A stretch of 64,000 nt of DNA from NCBI RefSeq assembly GCF_010731655.1, contig NZ_AP022619.1, positions 2,914,001 to 2,978,000 on the forward strand. Direction: 5' to 3'. The position numbers were made by a program, and so were the translations under genes. How positions within the stretch are numbered: position 1 is the first letter of the stretch; each line of letters begins with the position of its first letter. Below, in pieces: positions 28,124 through 41,914 of the stretch. The DNA comes from Mycobacterium paraseoulense. GTDB lineage: Bacteria > Actinomycetota > Actinomycetes > Mycobacteriales > Mycobacteriaceae. The notes under the pieces were generated by a model that saw only the letters and a list, made by a program, of their open reading frames with translations, ran no database searches and was not told the DNA's origin.

Positions 28124-28999
28124 ATGAGCTTCTCGAGTTTCGTGCGCATGCACTGGGCGGCGTTTCGCGCGTTGCTGGTGCTGACGGTCGTCACCGGTGT
28201 GGCCTATCCGGTGTTCATCTGGCTGGTGGCGCAGATACCGGGGCTGCAGGACAAGGCCGACGGGTCGATCCTCACCGCCAACGGTAAGCCCACCGGCAGC
28301 CGGCTCATCGGTCAGCTGTTCACCGACTCGAACGGCAACCCGCTGCCCCAGTACTTTCAAAGCCGCCCCTCGGCCGCCGGCAATGGCTATGACCCCCTGT
28401 CTTCGGGCGCAAGCAATCTCGGGCCGGAGAGCGTCGTCGACGCACCGGGCAAACCGAGCCTGCTGACGCAGGTGTGCAGGCGCAGTTTGGCGGTGGGCCA
28501 GCTCGAGGGTGTCGACGGGGCGCGCCCGTTCTGCACGGGCGGCGGTGTGGGTGCGGTCCTTTCCGTGATCGGACCGCGCGACGCCCGCGGAAACGTCGTC
28601 CACCCCACCCGGGTGGTCAGCGTCAACGAGCCGTGCCAGGCTACGCCCGCCCCCTTCCTGAGCCTCTACGAAGGTGTGCGCGTCGAGTGCGCCAAGGACG
28701 GCGAGGACTACACGCTCGGCCAGATCGTTCCGATCCGCGGCGCCGCGCCCGCCGACCCCGCCGTCCCCGCGGACGCCGTCACCGCCAGCGCAAGCGGCCT
28801 CGACCCGAACATCTCGCCGGCCTACGCCGATCTCCAGGTCGCCAGGGTGGCGAAGGCCCGCCACGTCAGCGTCGACCAGATACGGGAGGTGTTGGCGCGG
28901 AACCGAAGTAGCCGCACGCTCGGGTTCTTCGGTGAACCGTGCGTCAACGTGTTGCAACTGAACCTGCAACTCGATCACACATATCCAGTCTCGAGCTAG
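28124..28999 (+). CDS. kdpC: K+-transporting ATPase subunit C, enlarged
   Basis: A 291-residue KdpC with one N-terminal membrane helix (residues about 15-38). The family signatures are present: SRPSAAGNGYDPLSSGASNLGP at 80-101, ASASGLDPNISP at 221-232 and LGFFGEPCVNVLQLN at 266-280. Between the first two, a stretch of roughly residues 105-215 replaces the usual 20-30 residue segment, giving about 95 extra residues. It contains four cysteines (118, 137, 171, 189). Mtb KdpC is 189 residues. The insertion lies in the exported domain, so a disulfide-stabilised subdomain is plausible. It follows kdpB by one base. Confidence 0.9.
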   Translation: MSFSSFVRMHWAAFRALLVLTVVTGVAYPVFIWLVAQIPGLQDKADGSILTANGKPTGSRLIGQLFTDSNGNPLPQYFQSRPSAAGNGYDPLSSGASNLGPESVVDAPGKPSLLTQVCRRSLAVGQLEGVDGARPFCTGGGVGAVLSVIGPRDARGNVVHPTRVVSVNEPCQATPAPFLSLYEGVRVECAKDGEDYTLGQIVPIRGAAPADPAVPADAVTASASGLDPNISPAYADLQVARVAKARHVSVDQIREVLARNRSSRTLGFFGEPCVNVLQLNLQLDHTYPVSS

Positions 29000-29011
29000 C
29001 GCGATGGGGGG

Positions 29012-31576
29012 ATGATGGTTGACGTGAGTGCCGTTGACCACCGCCCCAAGCGCGGCGAGCTGCGGATTTACCTCGGTTCGGCTCCAGGGGTGGGCAAGAC
29101 GTACGCGATGCTCGGCGAGGCGCATCGCCGGCTGGAACGCGGCACCGACCTGGTGGCCGGCGTGGTCGAGACCCACGGCAGGGCGAAAACCGCTGACCTG
29201 CTTGAGGGCATCGAGGTCATTCCGCCCCGCTACATCGACTATCGCGGCAGCACCTTTCCCGAACTCGACGTGCCGGCCGTCCTGGCGCGCAAACCGCAGG
29301 TCGTCCTCGTCGACGAGCTCGCCCACACCAACACGCCGGGCAGCAAGAACGCCAAACGCTGGCAGGACGTCGAGGAACTGCTCGACGCCGGGATCACGGT
29401 GATCTCCACCGTCAACGTCCAGCACCTGGAAAGCCTCAACGACGTCGTCGCCCAGATCACCGGCATCGAACAAAAAGAGACCATCCCGGATTCCGTCGTT
29501 CGGCAGGCCTCGCAGGTCGAGTTGATCGACATCACTCCGGAGGCGTTGCGCCGCAGGCTCTCCCACGGAAACGTGTACACCCCCGAGCGCATCGATGCCG
29601 CGCTGTCTAATTACTTTCGCCGCGGAAACCTCACCGCGCTAAGGGAACTGGCGCTGCTGTGGCTGGCCGACCAGGTGGACACGGCGCTCGCCAAATACCG
29701 CGCCGAGAACAAGATCACCGACATGTGGGAGGCCCGCGAGCGGGTCGTGGTGGCGGTCACGGGCGGCCCCGAGTCGGAGACGTTGGTACGACGCGCGTCG
29801 CGGATCGCGTCGAAGTCCAGCGCCGAGCTGATGGTTGTGCACGTCATCCGTGGCGACGGGCTGGCCGGCCTGTCGGAGGCCCGGATGGCCAAGATCCGGG
29901 ACCTGGCAACCAGTTTGGACGCGTCGCTGCATACGGTGGTCGGTGACGACGTGCCCGCCGCCCTCCTCGATTTCGCCCGCGAGATGAACGCCACCCAGCT
30001 GGTGATCGGCACCTCGCGGCGGTCGCGGTGGACGCGGGTCTTCGAGGAGGGCATCGGCGCGAGGATCGTCGAGCGGTCGGGCAAGATCGACGTGCACCTG
30101 GTCACCCACGAGGAGTCCAAACGCGGCTTTCGCGCGGCATCGCTGGGTCCCAACGAGCGGCGGGTGGCGTCATGGCTGGCGGCCGTCATCGTGCCGTCGG
30201 CCATCTGCGCGGTCATCGTCAATGCGCTCGACCCGTACCTGGGCACCAGCGGCGACAGCGCACTGTTCTTCGTCGGAGTGCTGCTGGTCGGACTGCTGGG
30301 AGGCGTCGCCCCGGCGGTGGCCTCGGCGGTGCTGTCCAGCCTGTTGCTGAACTACTTCTTGACCGCGCCCCGGCACACGTTCACCATCGCCGAACCCGAT
30401 GCCGCCGTCACCGAACTGGTGCTGCTGCTGGTCGCTGTCGCGGTCGCGGTCCTCGTCGACGGCGCTACCAAACGTACGCGCGAAGCCCGGCGCGCCTCCC
30501 AGGAGGCCGAGCTGCTGACGCTCTTCGCCGGCTCGGTCCTGCGCGGAGCCGATCTTGAAACGCTGCTCGAGCGGGTGCGCGAGACCTACTCGCAACGCTC
30601 GGTGAGCATGCTGCGCGAACCCGACGAGGAGGACCGCGCCGAGGGCAAGAAGGCCGCCGTCGTCGCCTGCGTGGGCAGGGACCCCTGCGTCACCGTCGCC
30701 TCCGCCGACACCGCGATCGAGGTTGGCGACGACGAGTTCTGGATGTTGTTGGCGGGCAGGAAGCTTTCGGCACGCGATCGCCGGGTGCTGAGCGCGGTGG
30801 CCAAGCAGGCCGCGGGCCTGATCCGGCAGCGCGAGCTGGCCGAGGAAGCCAGCCGCGCGGAGGCGATCGTGCGGGCCGACGAGTTGCGGCGCTCCCTGCT
30901 CTCGGCGGTCAGCCACGACCTGCGTACTCCGCTGGCGGCGGCCAAGGTCGCCGTCTCCAGCCTGCGCGCGGAGGACGTCGCCTTCTCCGCCGCGGACACC
31001 GCGGAGCTGCTGGCCACCATCGAGGAATCGATCGATCAGCTTACGGCGCTGGTCGGCAACCTGCTCGATTCGTCGCGCCTGGCCGCCGGTGTGGTGCGCC
31101 CGGATCTGCGGCGGGTGTACCTGGAGGAAACGGTGCAGCGTGCGCTGATCAGTATTGGCAAGGGCGCCACCGGTTTCTACCGATCCGCCATCGATCGGGT
31201 CAAGGTCGACGTGGGCGACGCCGTGGTGGTGGCTGACGCCGGGCTACTGGAACGCGTGCTTGCCAACCTGATCGACAACGGGCTGCGCTACGCGCCGAAC
31301 TGTGTGGTGCGGGTCAACGCGGGCCGCGTGGGCAATCGCGTCCTGATCAACGTCATCGACGAGGGGCCCGGCATCCCCCTGCCGGCACAGGAGCAGATCT
31401 TCGAAGCGTTTCAGCGCCTCGGCGATCACGACAACACCACGGGGGTGGGTCTGGGCATGTCGGTGGCGCGGGGATTCGTCGAGGCCATGGGCGGCACCAT
31501 CACCGCCGGTGACACTCCGGGCGGCGGGCTGACCGTGACGGTGGAGTTGGCCGCGCCGGAAATGGTGGGTGCGTGA
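29012..31576 (+). CDS. kdpD: K+-responsive sensor kinase KdpD
   Basis: An 854-residue sensor. The N-terminal KdpD domain has Walker A GVGKTYAM at about residues 28-35 and DELAHTN near 106, followed by a Usp-like domain (residues about 245-370), four closely spaced membrane helices (about 390-490), a GAF-like segment, HisKA with His635 in VSHDLRTPLA, and HATPase motifs NLIDNGLRY and GVGLGMSVA. It phosphorylates KdpE when potassium is limiting. Alternative starts at 29015 (ATG) and 29024 (GTG) exist; GGGGGG lies directly before 29012, slightly close. It follows kdpC by 12 bases in the same direction. Confidence 0.94.
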   Translation: MMVDVSAVDHRPKRGELRIYLGSAPGVGKTYAMLGEAHRRLERGTDLVAGVVETHGRAKTADLLEGIEVIPPRYIDYRGSTFPELDVPAVLARKPQVVLVDELAHTNTPGSKNAKRWQDVEELLDAGITVISTVNVQHLESLNDVVAQITGIEQKETIPDSVVRQASQVELIDITPEALRRRLSHGNVYTPERIDAALSNYFRRGNLTALRELALLWLADQVDTALAKYRAENKITDMWEARERVVVAVTGGPESETLVRRASRIASKSSAELMVVHVIRGDGLAGLSEARMAKIRDLATSLDASLHTVVGDDVPAALLDFAREMNATQLVIGTSRRSRWTRVFEEGIGARIVERSGKIDVHLVTHEESKRGFRAASLGPNERRVASWLAAVIVPSAICAVIVNALDPYLGTSGDSALFFVGVLLVGLLGGVAPAVASAVLSSLLLNYFLTAPRHTFTIAEPDAAVTELVLLLVAVAVAVLVDGATKRTREARRASQEAELLTLFAGSVLRGADLETLLERVRETYSQRSVSMLREPDEEDRAEGKKAAVVACVGRDPCVTVASADTAIEVGDDEFWMLLAGRKLSARDRRVLSAVAKQAAGLIRQRELAEEASRAEAIVRADELRRSLLSAVSHDLRTPLAAAKVAVSSLRAEDVAFSAADTAELLATIEESIDQLTALVGNLLDSSRLAAGVVRPDLRRVYLEETVQRALISIGKGATGFYRSAIDRVKVDVGDAVVVADAGLLERVLANLIDNGLRYAPNCVVRVNAGRVGNRVLINVIDEGPGIPLPAQEQIFEAFQRLGDHDNTTGVGLGMSVARGFVEAMGGTITAGDTPGGGLTVTVELAAPEMVGA

Positions 31577-32256
31577 TGACCCGCGTGTTGGTGATCGACG
31601 ACGAGCCGCAGATCCTGCGCGCGCTGCGCATCAACCTGTCCGTACGGGGCTACGAGGTGATCACCGCGTCGACCGGCGCCGGCGCGCTGCGCGCCGCCGC
31701 CGAGCACAAACCCGACGTGGTGATCCTCGACCTGGGTCTGCCCGACATCTCCGGAATCGATGTGCTGGCCGGGCTGCGGGGCTGGCTCACCGCACCGGTG
31801 ATCGTGTTGTCGGCGCGTACCGATTCGTCCGACAAGGTGGAGGCCCTCGACGCCGGGGCTGACGATTACGTCACGAAACCCTTTGGGATGGACGAGTTTT
31901 TGGCTCGGCTGCGGGCGGCTGTCCGCCGCAACACCGCGGCTTCCGAGCTGGAGCAGCCGGTGATCGAGACCGAGGCCTTCACCGTCGACCTGGCCGCCAA
32001 GAAGGTCACCAAGAACGGCACCGAAGTCCACCTCACCCCGACCGAGTGGGGGATGCTGGAAGTGCTGGTGCGCAATCGCGGCAAGCTGGTCGGCCGCGAA
32101 GAGCTTCTCAAAGAAGTATGGGGACCGGCATATGCCACCGAAACGCATTATCTGCGAGTGTATTTGGCGCAGCTGCGGCGCAAACTCGAGGACGACCCGT
32201 CGCATCCCAAGCACTTGCTGACCGAGTCCGGCATGGGTTATCGCTTCGAGGCGTGA
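31576..32256 (+). CDS. kdpE: K+-responsive response regulator KdpE
   Basis: A 226-residue OmpR-type regulator, same length as Mtb KdpE. The receiver domain has Asp52 in VILDLGLPD and VTKPFGMDEF; the winged-helix domain ends LTESGMGYRFEA. The ATG overlaps the kdpD stop (TGATG); a GTG one codon earlier gives an equivalent GTGA overlap. It activates kdpFABC transcription when phosphorylated by KdpD. Being in the same direction as kdpFABC here, it could be part of a seven-gene transcript. Confidence 0.94.
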   Translation: MTRVLVIDDEPQILRALRINLSVRGYEVITASTGAGALRAAAEHKPDVVILDLGLPDISGIDVLAGLRGWLTAPVIVLSARTDSSDKVEALDAGADDYVTKPFGMDEFLARLRAAVRRNTAASELEQPVIETEAFTVDLAAKKVTKNGTEVHLTPTEWGMLEVLVRNRGKLVGREELLKEVWGPAYATETHYLRVYLAQLRRKLEDDPSHPKHLLTESGMGYRFEA

Positions 32257-32400
32257 GCCAGGGCCACCGTGATTGCACACTCAAGCGCGTCGGCGCCGCC
32301 CGTCAACGACCCGCATCGGGCGGGTGATCACATCTGGCACTTGTGCCTCCGCTCCGGAGGAAGCGCCGGTCTGCCCGCCTCACAGCGACAAGAGGTCACC

Positions 32401-32691
32401 TCACGCAGAGCGGCCTCGTGCCACCTCCCGCAGGCTCAGCACGCGCTGGTGGATTCGGTGCTCGGTGGAACGCGGGATGGACCGCGGCCCGTAACGGCCG
32501 CGGCCCACGCGCCGCACCCTGTCTCGGCCCATTTCCCAGCGCAAGGAGTCCGAAATCACCTTTGATGCCCTGCCGCTTACGCGAAAGCCCTGCGCGGTAA
32601 GGGCCTCGATCATTTCGCCGATGGTCGCCGGCCCGTTGTGGGCGAGGTGCATCGTCAGCACGTAACGCAATTCGATTCCCCGGAGATTCAT
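32401..32691 (-). CDS. Conserved hypothetical, winged-helix-like
   Basis: A 96-residue basic protein starting MNLRGIELRYVLTMHLAHNGPATIGEMIEAL. The order helix, helix, RVSGRASKVISDSLRWEM and the basic hairpin RRVGRGRYGP resembles a winged helix-turn-helix, so DNA binding is likely. No family name is offered. The longer in-frame extension upstream has no plausible fold. It is convergent with kdpE, with a 144-base gap that holds a CCTCCG-CTC-CGGAGG hairpin at 32346-32360. Confidence 0.65.
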   Translation of the reverse strand: MNLRGIELRYVLTMHLAHNGPATIGEMIEALTAQGFRVSGRASKVISDSLRWEMGRDRVRRVGRGRYGPRSIPRSTEHRIHQRVLSLREVARGRSA

Positions 32692-32792
32692 CGCCGCACC
32701 ATCGCATCGGGGTACGACACTCCCCAGTTGTCGCTGTGAGGCGGGCAGATCGTCGATTCCTCCGGCACGGAGGCCAAAGTGGCCCCTGTGAC

Positions 32793-33737
32793 TCACCCCG
32801 CGATCGAGAACACGATGCCGTCCAGGATGTCGTGCTCGCTGACGGTCAGCTCGTCGATGCCCGCGCGGGCGCGCAACTCGCGCGCCAACTCCTCGACCAC
32901 GATCGCGCCGCCGCCGATCACGTCGGCCCGCCCCTCGTGCATCGGCGGAAGCGCCGCACGCTCGGACCGGGTCATGCCGATCAGGCGCTCGCACACCGCC
33001 AGCAGGTCACCGCCCGGAACACGCGAAAGGTGAATGGCCGCCGAGTCATACGTCGTCATGTTGTGCGCCAGCGCCGACAGTGTGGTCATCGTCCCGGCCA
33101 GCCCGACCCAGGTTCGCGCCCCTTCGACGGGCACCACACCCAGCGCGACCTGCAGACGCTCCCGCACCACCGCGCGGGCCGCGGCCACCTCGTCGGGCGT
33201 CGGCGGGTCCGAGTGCAGGCAGCGCTCGGTCAGCCGCACGCAGCCGATGTCCGCCGAGTAGCTCGCCACCACCGACTCCCCGCCGACCACGATCTCGGTA
33301 GAGCCACCGCCCAGGTCGACCACGACGAATGGCCCGGCGGCGGAGTCTAATTCGCCGACGGCCCCGCGGAACGACAGCGAGGCCTCCTCGGCGCCGGTGA
33401 TCACCTCGGCCACCGCGCCGGGCACCGCCGCGCCCAGCACGTCGGCCGTCATCGCGAAGAAGACGTCGCGATTGGCGACGTCACGAGCGGCCGACGTGGC
33501 AACCATCCGCACCCGCTCGACGCCGTGCCGCTTCAGCAGACCGGCGTAGTCGCTGAGCGCCTCCCGGGTCCGCGCGATCGCCTCCGGCGCGAACTGACCC
33601 GTCGCGTCCACACCCTGACCCAGCCGCACGATCCGGGTCTCTCGATGCACGTCGCGGAGCCGGCCGTCGCTCACATCGGCGATCAGCAACCGAATCGAGT
33701 TGGTGCCGCAGTCGATTCCGGCGCGCCTGCTCACCAT
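32793..33737 (-). CDS. ppx2: Ppx/GppA phosphatase family (exopolyphosphatase)
   Basis: A 314-residue ASKHA-fold enzyme, orthologous to Rv1026. Phosphate-binding loop 1 is IDCGTNSIRLLI at residues 7-18 and loop 2 is VVDLGGGSTEIV near 140; ATSAARD near 85 is the third family signature. It hydrolyses polyphosphate or (p)ppGpp-type nucleotides; Mtb Rv1026 is described as an exopolyphosphatase, often called Ppx2. Its ATG overlaps the end of the DUF501 gene (ATGGTGA). It is last in the eno-ftsB-DUF501-ppx series. Confidence 0.9.
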   Translation of the reverse strand: MVSRRAGIDCGTNSIRLLIADVSDGRLRDVHRETRIVRLGQGVDATGQFAPEAIARTREALSDYAGLLKRHGVERVRMVATSAARDVANRDVFFAMTADVLGAAVPGAVAEVITGAEEASLSFRGAVGELDSAAGPFVVVDLGGGSTEIVVGGESVVASYSADIGCVRLTERCLHSDPPTPDEVAAARAVVRERLQVALGVVPVEGARTWVGLAGTMTTLSALAHNMTTYDSAAIHLSRVPGGDLLAVCERLIGMTRSERAALPPMHEGRADVIGGGAIVVEELARELRARAGIDELTVSEHDILDGIVFSIAG

Positions 33738-34219
33738 TGCCCGGCCACCAGGATGCCGGCCATGGCGGGCTCGGGCGCCAGGATCGCCACCGCCTCGTCG
33801 CCGAGCGGGTTGCAACCCGGCCCCTTGGCCAGCGAGTGCGCGATCAGCACGTGCAGGCACTTGACCCGATCCGGCATCCCGCCACCGGAAAACGTCGTCC
33901 CCAGCGGCTCGATCGCGTCCCGTTCGGCCAGGTACGACTCGTGGGCCCGCCGGTACGCCGCCGCCAATTCGGGGTCGTGCCGCAGCCGCTCGGACATCTC
34001 GCGCATCAGCCCCGTCGTCTCCAGCCGGCTCGCGGCGGCGGTCAACACCGGATGGGTCAGGTAGTACAACGTCGGAAACGGCGTCCCGTCAGGGAGTTTC
34101 GGCGCGGTCTTCACCACACCGGGCTCACCGTTGGGGCAGCGGTAGGCGATCTCGAGCACGCCGCGCGGCTCGCGTCCGAGCTGACGCGCCACCGCCTCGA
34201 GGTCGGCACGATCAACCAC
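33731..34219 (-). CDS. DUF501 protein (Rv1025 orthologue)
   Basis: A 162-residue protein from the GTG at 34219, just inside the 3' end of the ftsB-like gene (8-base overlap). Features are the conserved RQLGREPRG, the CPNGEPGVVKTAPKLPDGTPFPT segment, YYLTHPVL and a C-terminal CLHVLIAHSLAKGPGCNPLGDEA with conserved cysteines and His. This is the actinobacterial DUF501 family, always found near ftsB and ppx. The biochemical role is unknown. The order is the same as Rv1024-Rv1025-Rv1026. Confidence 0.88.
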   Translation of the reverse strand: MVDRADLEAVARQLGREPRGVLEIAYRCPNGEPGVVKTAPKLPDGTPFPTLYYLTHPVLTAAASRLETTGLMREMSERLRHDPELAAAYRRAHESYLAERDAIEPLGTTFSGGGMPDRVKCLHVLIAHSLAKGPGCNPLGDEAVAILAPEPAMAGILVAGQW

Positions 34220-34895
34220 CGGGCGCCGTGGGGTTCGGTGCGGCCGGCGCAGACCCGGCCGGGCCCGGTTCCGTCGGCGGGGGTCCCGGCGACGGCACAT
34301 TGGCCGGCGGCAGGTGCGGTGTGTCGGCGATGGTGTGCCACAAGGAGGTGTACCAGGGGTCGGTGTTGGCGGGTTTGACCGCCTGGCCCCCCGGCTCGGA
34401 CGGCGTGGCCGCCGACGGTGGAAGCTGAACCTGGAACGGGATGTCGCCCGGCTTCACGAAACCGAGCCGCTCGCGGGCCTGCGCCGCGATGTAGGCCGGG
34501 TCACCGAGTTTGGCCTTTCTCTGTTCCAGGTCGGCGATCTGGCGGCGCAGCGCCGCCTCGCTCGCGGTCAACTGATTCATCTCGGTGCGCTGCGCGAAGT
34601 AGGTCCGCACCGGCCCGGCGATGGTCAGCGTCAACACGCACACGACCGCGGCCAGTACCGCCGCCCGCCGCGCGGTGAATCCGAGCCGCTGCTCGGACCG
34701 CTGCTCGACGGACTCGGCGACCTGCCGCTTGATCGGCTCGACCACGTGCTCGAACGACGACCGCGCGCCGGCCTGCTTCGCGGTTGGGGACGGCTTGGAG
34801 GACGGCTTGGCAGTGCGGCGGCGCCGAACCGGATCCCCGGCCTTCCCCGGACGCGATGCCGGGGAGCGCCGTTTGGGATCCGGCTTGGCGGGCAA
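34212..34895 (-). CDS. ftsB: FtsB/DivIC-family septum formation initiator (Rv1024)
   Basis: A 227-residue single-pass membrane protein. About 85 cytoplasmic basic, Pro/Ser/Lys-rich residues precede one membrane helix (AAVLAAVVCVLTLTIAGPV), then a coiled coil (MNQLTASEAALRRQIADLEQRKAKL) with the DivIC motif DPAYIAAQARERLGFVKPGD, then a Pro-rich tail. It should act in the FtsQLB divisome complex. I chose the TTG at 34895: GGAGG lies 9 bases before it and the resulting MPAKPDPKRRSPAS start and length match Rv1024. The ATG at 34916 precedes the Shine-Dalgarno and is rejected. It begins 2 bases from the eno stop. Confidence 0.88.
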   Translation of the reverse strand: MPAKPDPKRRSPASRPGKAGDPVRRRRTAKPSSKPSPTAKQAGARSSFEHVVEPIKRQVAESVEQRSEQRLGFTARRAAVLAAVVCVLTLTIAGPVRTYFAQRTEMNQLTASEAALRRQIADLEQRKAKLGDPAYIAAQARERLGFVKPGDIPFQVQLPPSAATPSEPGGQAVKPANTDPWYTSLWHTIADTPHLPPANVPSPGPPPTEPGPAGSAPAAPNPTAPGG

Positions 34896-34896
34896 G

Positions 34897-36231
<1,335 letters not shown>

Positions 36232-36256
36232 TTAGCGTAGAGCCTGATACATCCTG

Positions 36257-36988
36257 CTACAGCGGGTGACCCGCCGCATAAGCGGTCGCCCAGTCGCGCA
36301 CCGCTCGCGCATAGACTCCGGAGTTGTTGTAGGCCCGCAGCGCGGTGATCCAGCCGCGCGGTGTCGCCAGATCCTTTCCCCGCCAACACAGGTAACCGGC
36401 CGCCGCGAGCGCCGCGTCGTCGATGTTGTCCGGGCTGACGCGCCCGTCGTTGTGAGCGTCGACACCGTACAACCGCCAGGTCTCGGGGATGAACTGCATC
36501 GGCCCCATGGCCCGCACCACCCCGTCGTCGTCCGTCATCTGTTCCTCGCTGTCGACGATGCGCAGGGTGCCCCCGCTGCCGTCGAGGCGGACACCGCGGA
36601 TCGGGGGGCTCACATCCCCGTTGGGGGCCAGCCGCGCGCCGCGGTAGGTGCCGTGGTGGCTCTCGACCTGCCCGATGGCCGCCAACGTGGTCCACGCGAT
36701 GTGGCACTTCGGGTTCTCGACCTCGGCGACCCGCGCGGCGTACGCGTAGGCCTCCAGCGCGATCACGGGGATCTCCAGCGTCGCCGACCGCTGTTCGGCC
36801 CAGCCCCGCAGCTGGTCCGCGGGCCGGCCGCTGGCGTGCGTGTCCACTGGCGGCACCGGAGCCCCCGCGGGCGGCGGGACGCCCTCGGGAATGAACAGGC
36901 TGAGCTGCCACGTGCAGCTGGAGGCCAGCAGCATCGCGGTCGCGCCGATCACGGCGGCCGCGCGCAACCAACGCCTCGGCGACACCAT
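36257..36988 (-). CDS. lpqU: LpqU lytic-transglycosylase-like lipoprotein
   Basis: A 243-residue precursor, as in Mtb (Rv1022). Basic MVSPRRWLR, a hydrophobic segment and a lipobox-like LASSC place the acylated Cys at residue 25. The catalytic domain is of the SLT/MltB-like type, with the probable acid Glu109 in IGQVESHHGTY, then MGPMQFIPETWRLYG and YNNSGVYARAV typical of transglycosylases. It would cut peptidoglycan glycan strands outside the membrane. The ATG at 36988 was chosen; the frame upstream is low-complexity arginine-rich. Confidence 0.9.
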   Translation of the reverse strand: MVSPRRWLRAAAVIGATAMLLASSCTWQLSLFIPEGVPPPAGAPVPPVDTHASGRPADQLRGWAEQRSATLEIPVIALEAYAYAARVAEVENPKCHIAWTTLAAIGQVESHHGTYRGARLAPNGDVSPPIRGVRLDGSGGTLRIVDSEEQMTDDDGVVRAMGPMQFIPETWRLYGVDAHNDGRVSPDNIDDAALAAAGYLCWRGKDLATPRGWITALRAYNNSGVYARAVRDWATAYAAGHPL

Positions 36989-37089
36989 GCTGCTTGCAGC
37001 TCCCTCAGACTCCCCTGCGCCAACTTCCGCACCACCATCGTCCCATGGGTTCCGGTGTTGCCCGGCTGCGTTGGGGCTCCGGCGCACAA

Positions 37090-38105
37090 TCAGGCGTCGT
37101 CGGCGGCGTCGTTCACCGCGACCTCGTCGACCACTTCCTCCACCACACCGGCCCCGTCCGCGCCGGCCCGGTTCGACGGCCAATGCTCACGCCACTCGTC
37201 CTCCGAGACCTCCCCGAGCGGGGCCACGTCGAATTCCTCCGGGACGCCGGCGCCGCGGCGCGTCGCGGCGATCGCCCGCTCGACCTCGCGGACCGTGTCC
37301 ACGAACTCCAGCACCGCCGTGCGCAGCGCGCCTTCCGCGTCACCGCCGGCCGACACGGAAATAGCGGTGATGTCGGCGGGGATCAGGTCGGCGGGCAGGC
37401 CGGCCTTCGCGGCGCGTTCAATCACTTTCTGCGCCAACGCGAGTGCCGGTTGCCCGGTGTGCACCTCGTCCATCACCGATTTCCTCGGCTTTTCGGCCGC
37501 CTTGCGCTCTTCCCACTGGGCCAGCTGCTCTTCCAGCGAAATGGTCTGCCCCGCAAGCACACCTGGAACCCGGTTGCCCAACTTCCGCATCAGCGTGAGG
37601 GCGACATCGTCGATGGTGAAGGGAAGCTGCGGGGCGTCCTCGGCGATGCGCGCGTGAAAGAGCACCTGCAGCAACACGTCACCGAGTTCTTCACGCAACT
37701 GGTCGGCGCTGCCGCTGCGCACCGCATCCAACAGTTCGTACGTCTCCTCCAGCAGGAACCGGCGCAACGAGTCGTGGGTTTGCTCACTCTCCCAGGGCCC
37801 GGCGGTGCGCAGCTTGTCCATCATCGCGACCACGTCGACCAGTCGTTCGCCACGCGGCGTCTCCGGCGCGGCGATCAACCGGGCGCCCGCGGACAGCCGT
37901 GCGGTCACGGCGGGATGGTCGGGGTCCGACGACAGCAACACCGGCGCTGGGTCATCGGGGTCCCCGGCATGCACCGGACGCGCGGCGGGCAGCGACCACG
38001 GCACCGCGACGGGCATCTCCTCGGTGTACTGCACCTCACCGCCGAGGTGCTCGATGGCCTCGACGGGCACCAGCGACGGGCGACGCGGGTCGCACAAGAC
38101 GACGA

Positions 38106-38109
<4 letters not shown>
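37090..38109 (-). CDS. mazG: NTP pyrophosphohydrolase MazG
   Basis: A 339-residue protein. The central MazG domain contains [12 protein letters not shown] and the metal-binding EELGDVLLQ with the expected E-E-x-x-E/E-x-x-D layout at about residues 120-150. The N-terminal 85 residues resemble the mycobacterial extension and the C-terminal ~90 form the second helical part. In Mtb MazG removes oxidised dCTP-type nucleotides and aids survival under oxidative stress. Its ATG overlaps the mfd stop as ATGA, so the two genome-maintenance genes are translated together. Confidence 0.94.
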
Positions 38110-41765
<3,656 letters not shown>

Positions 41766-41914
41766 GATGAATCCATTCTAGGGGCGCCAAGATTGGTCAA
41801 TATCGAGCCCGGCGCCGTCAAGGGATCGCACGGAAGACGGCCAGCCGACCGCGGCGGGCGCGCCTTGGATTCATGACACTGGCGGCGACCCCGCGGTTCG
41901 ATCCCGCGCCGCGG

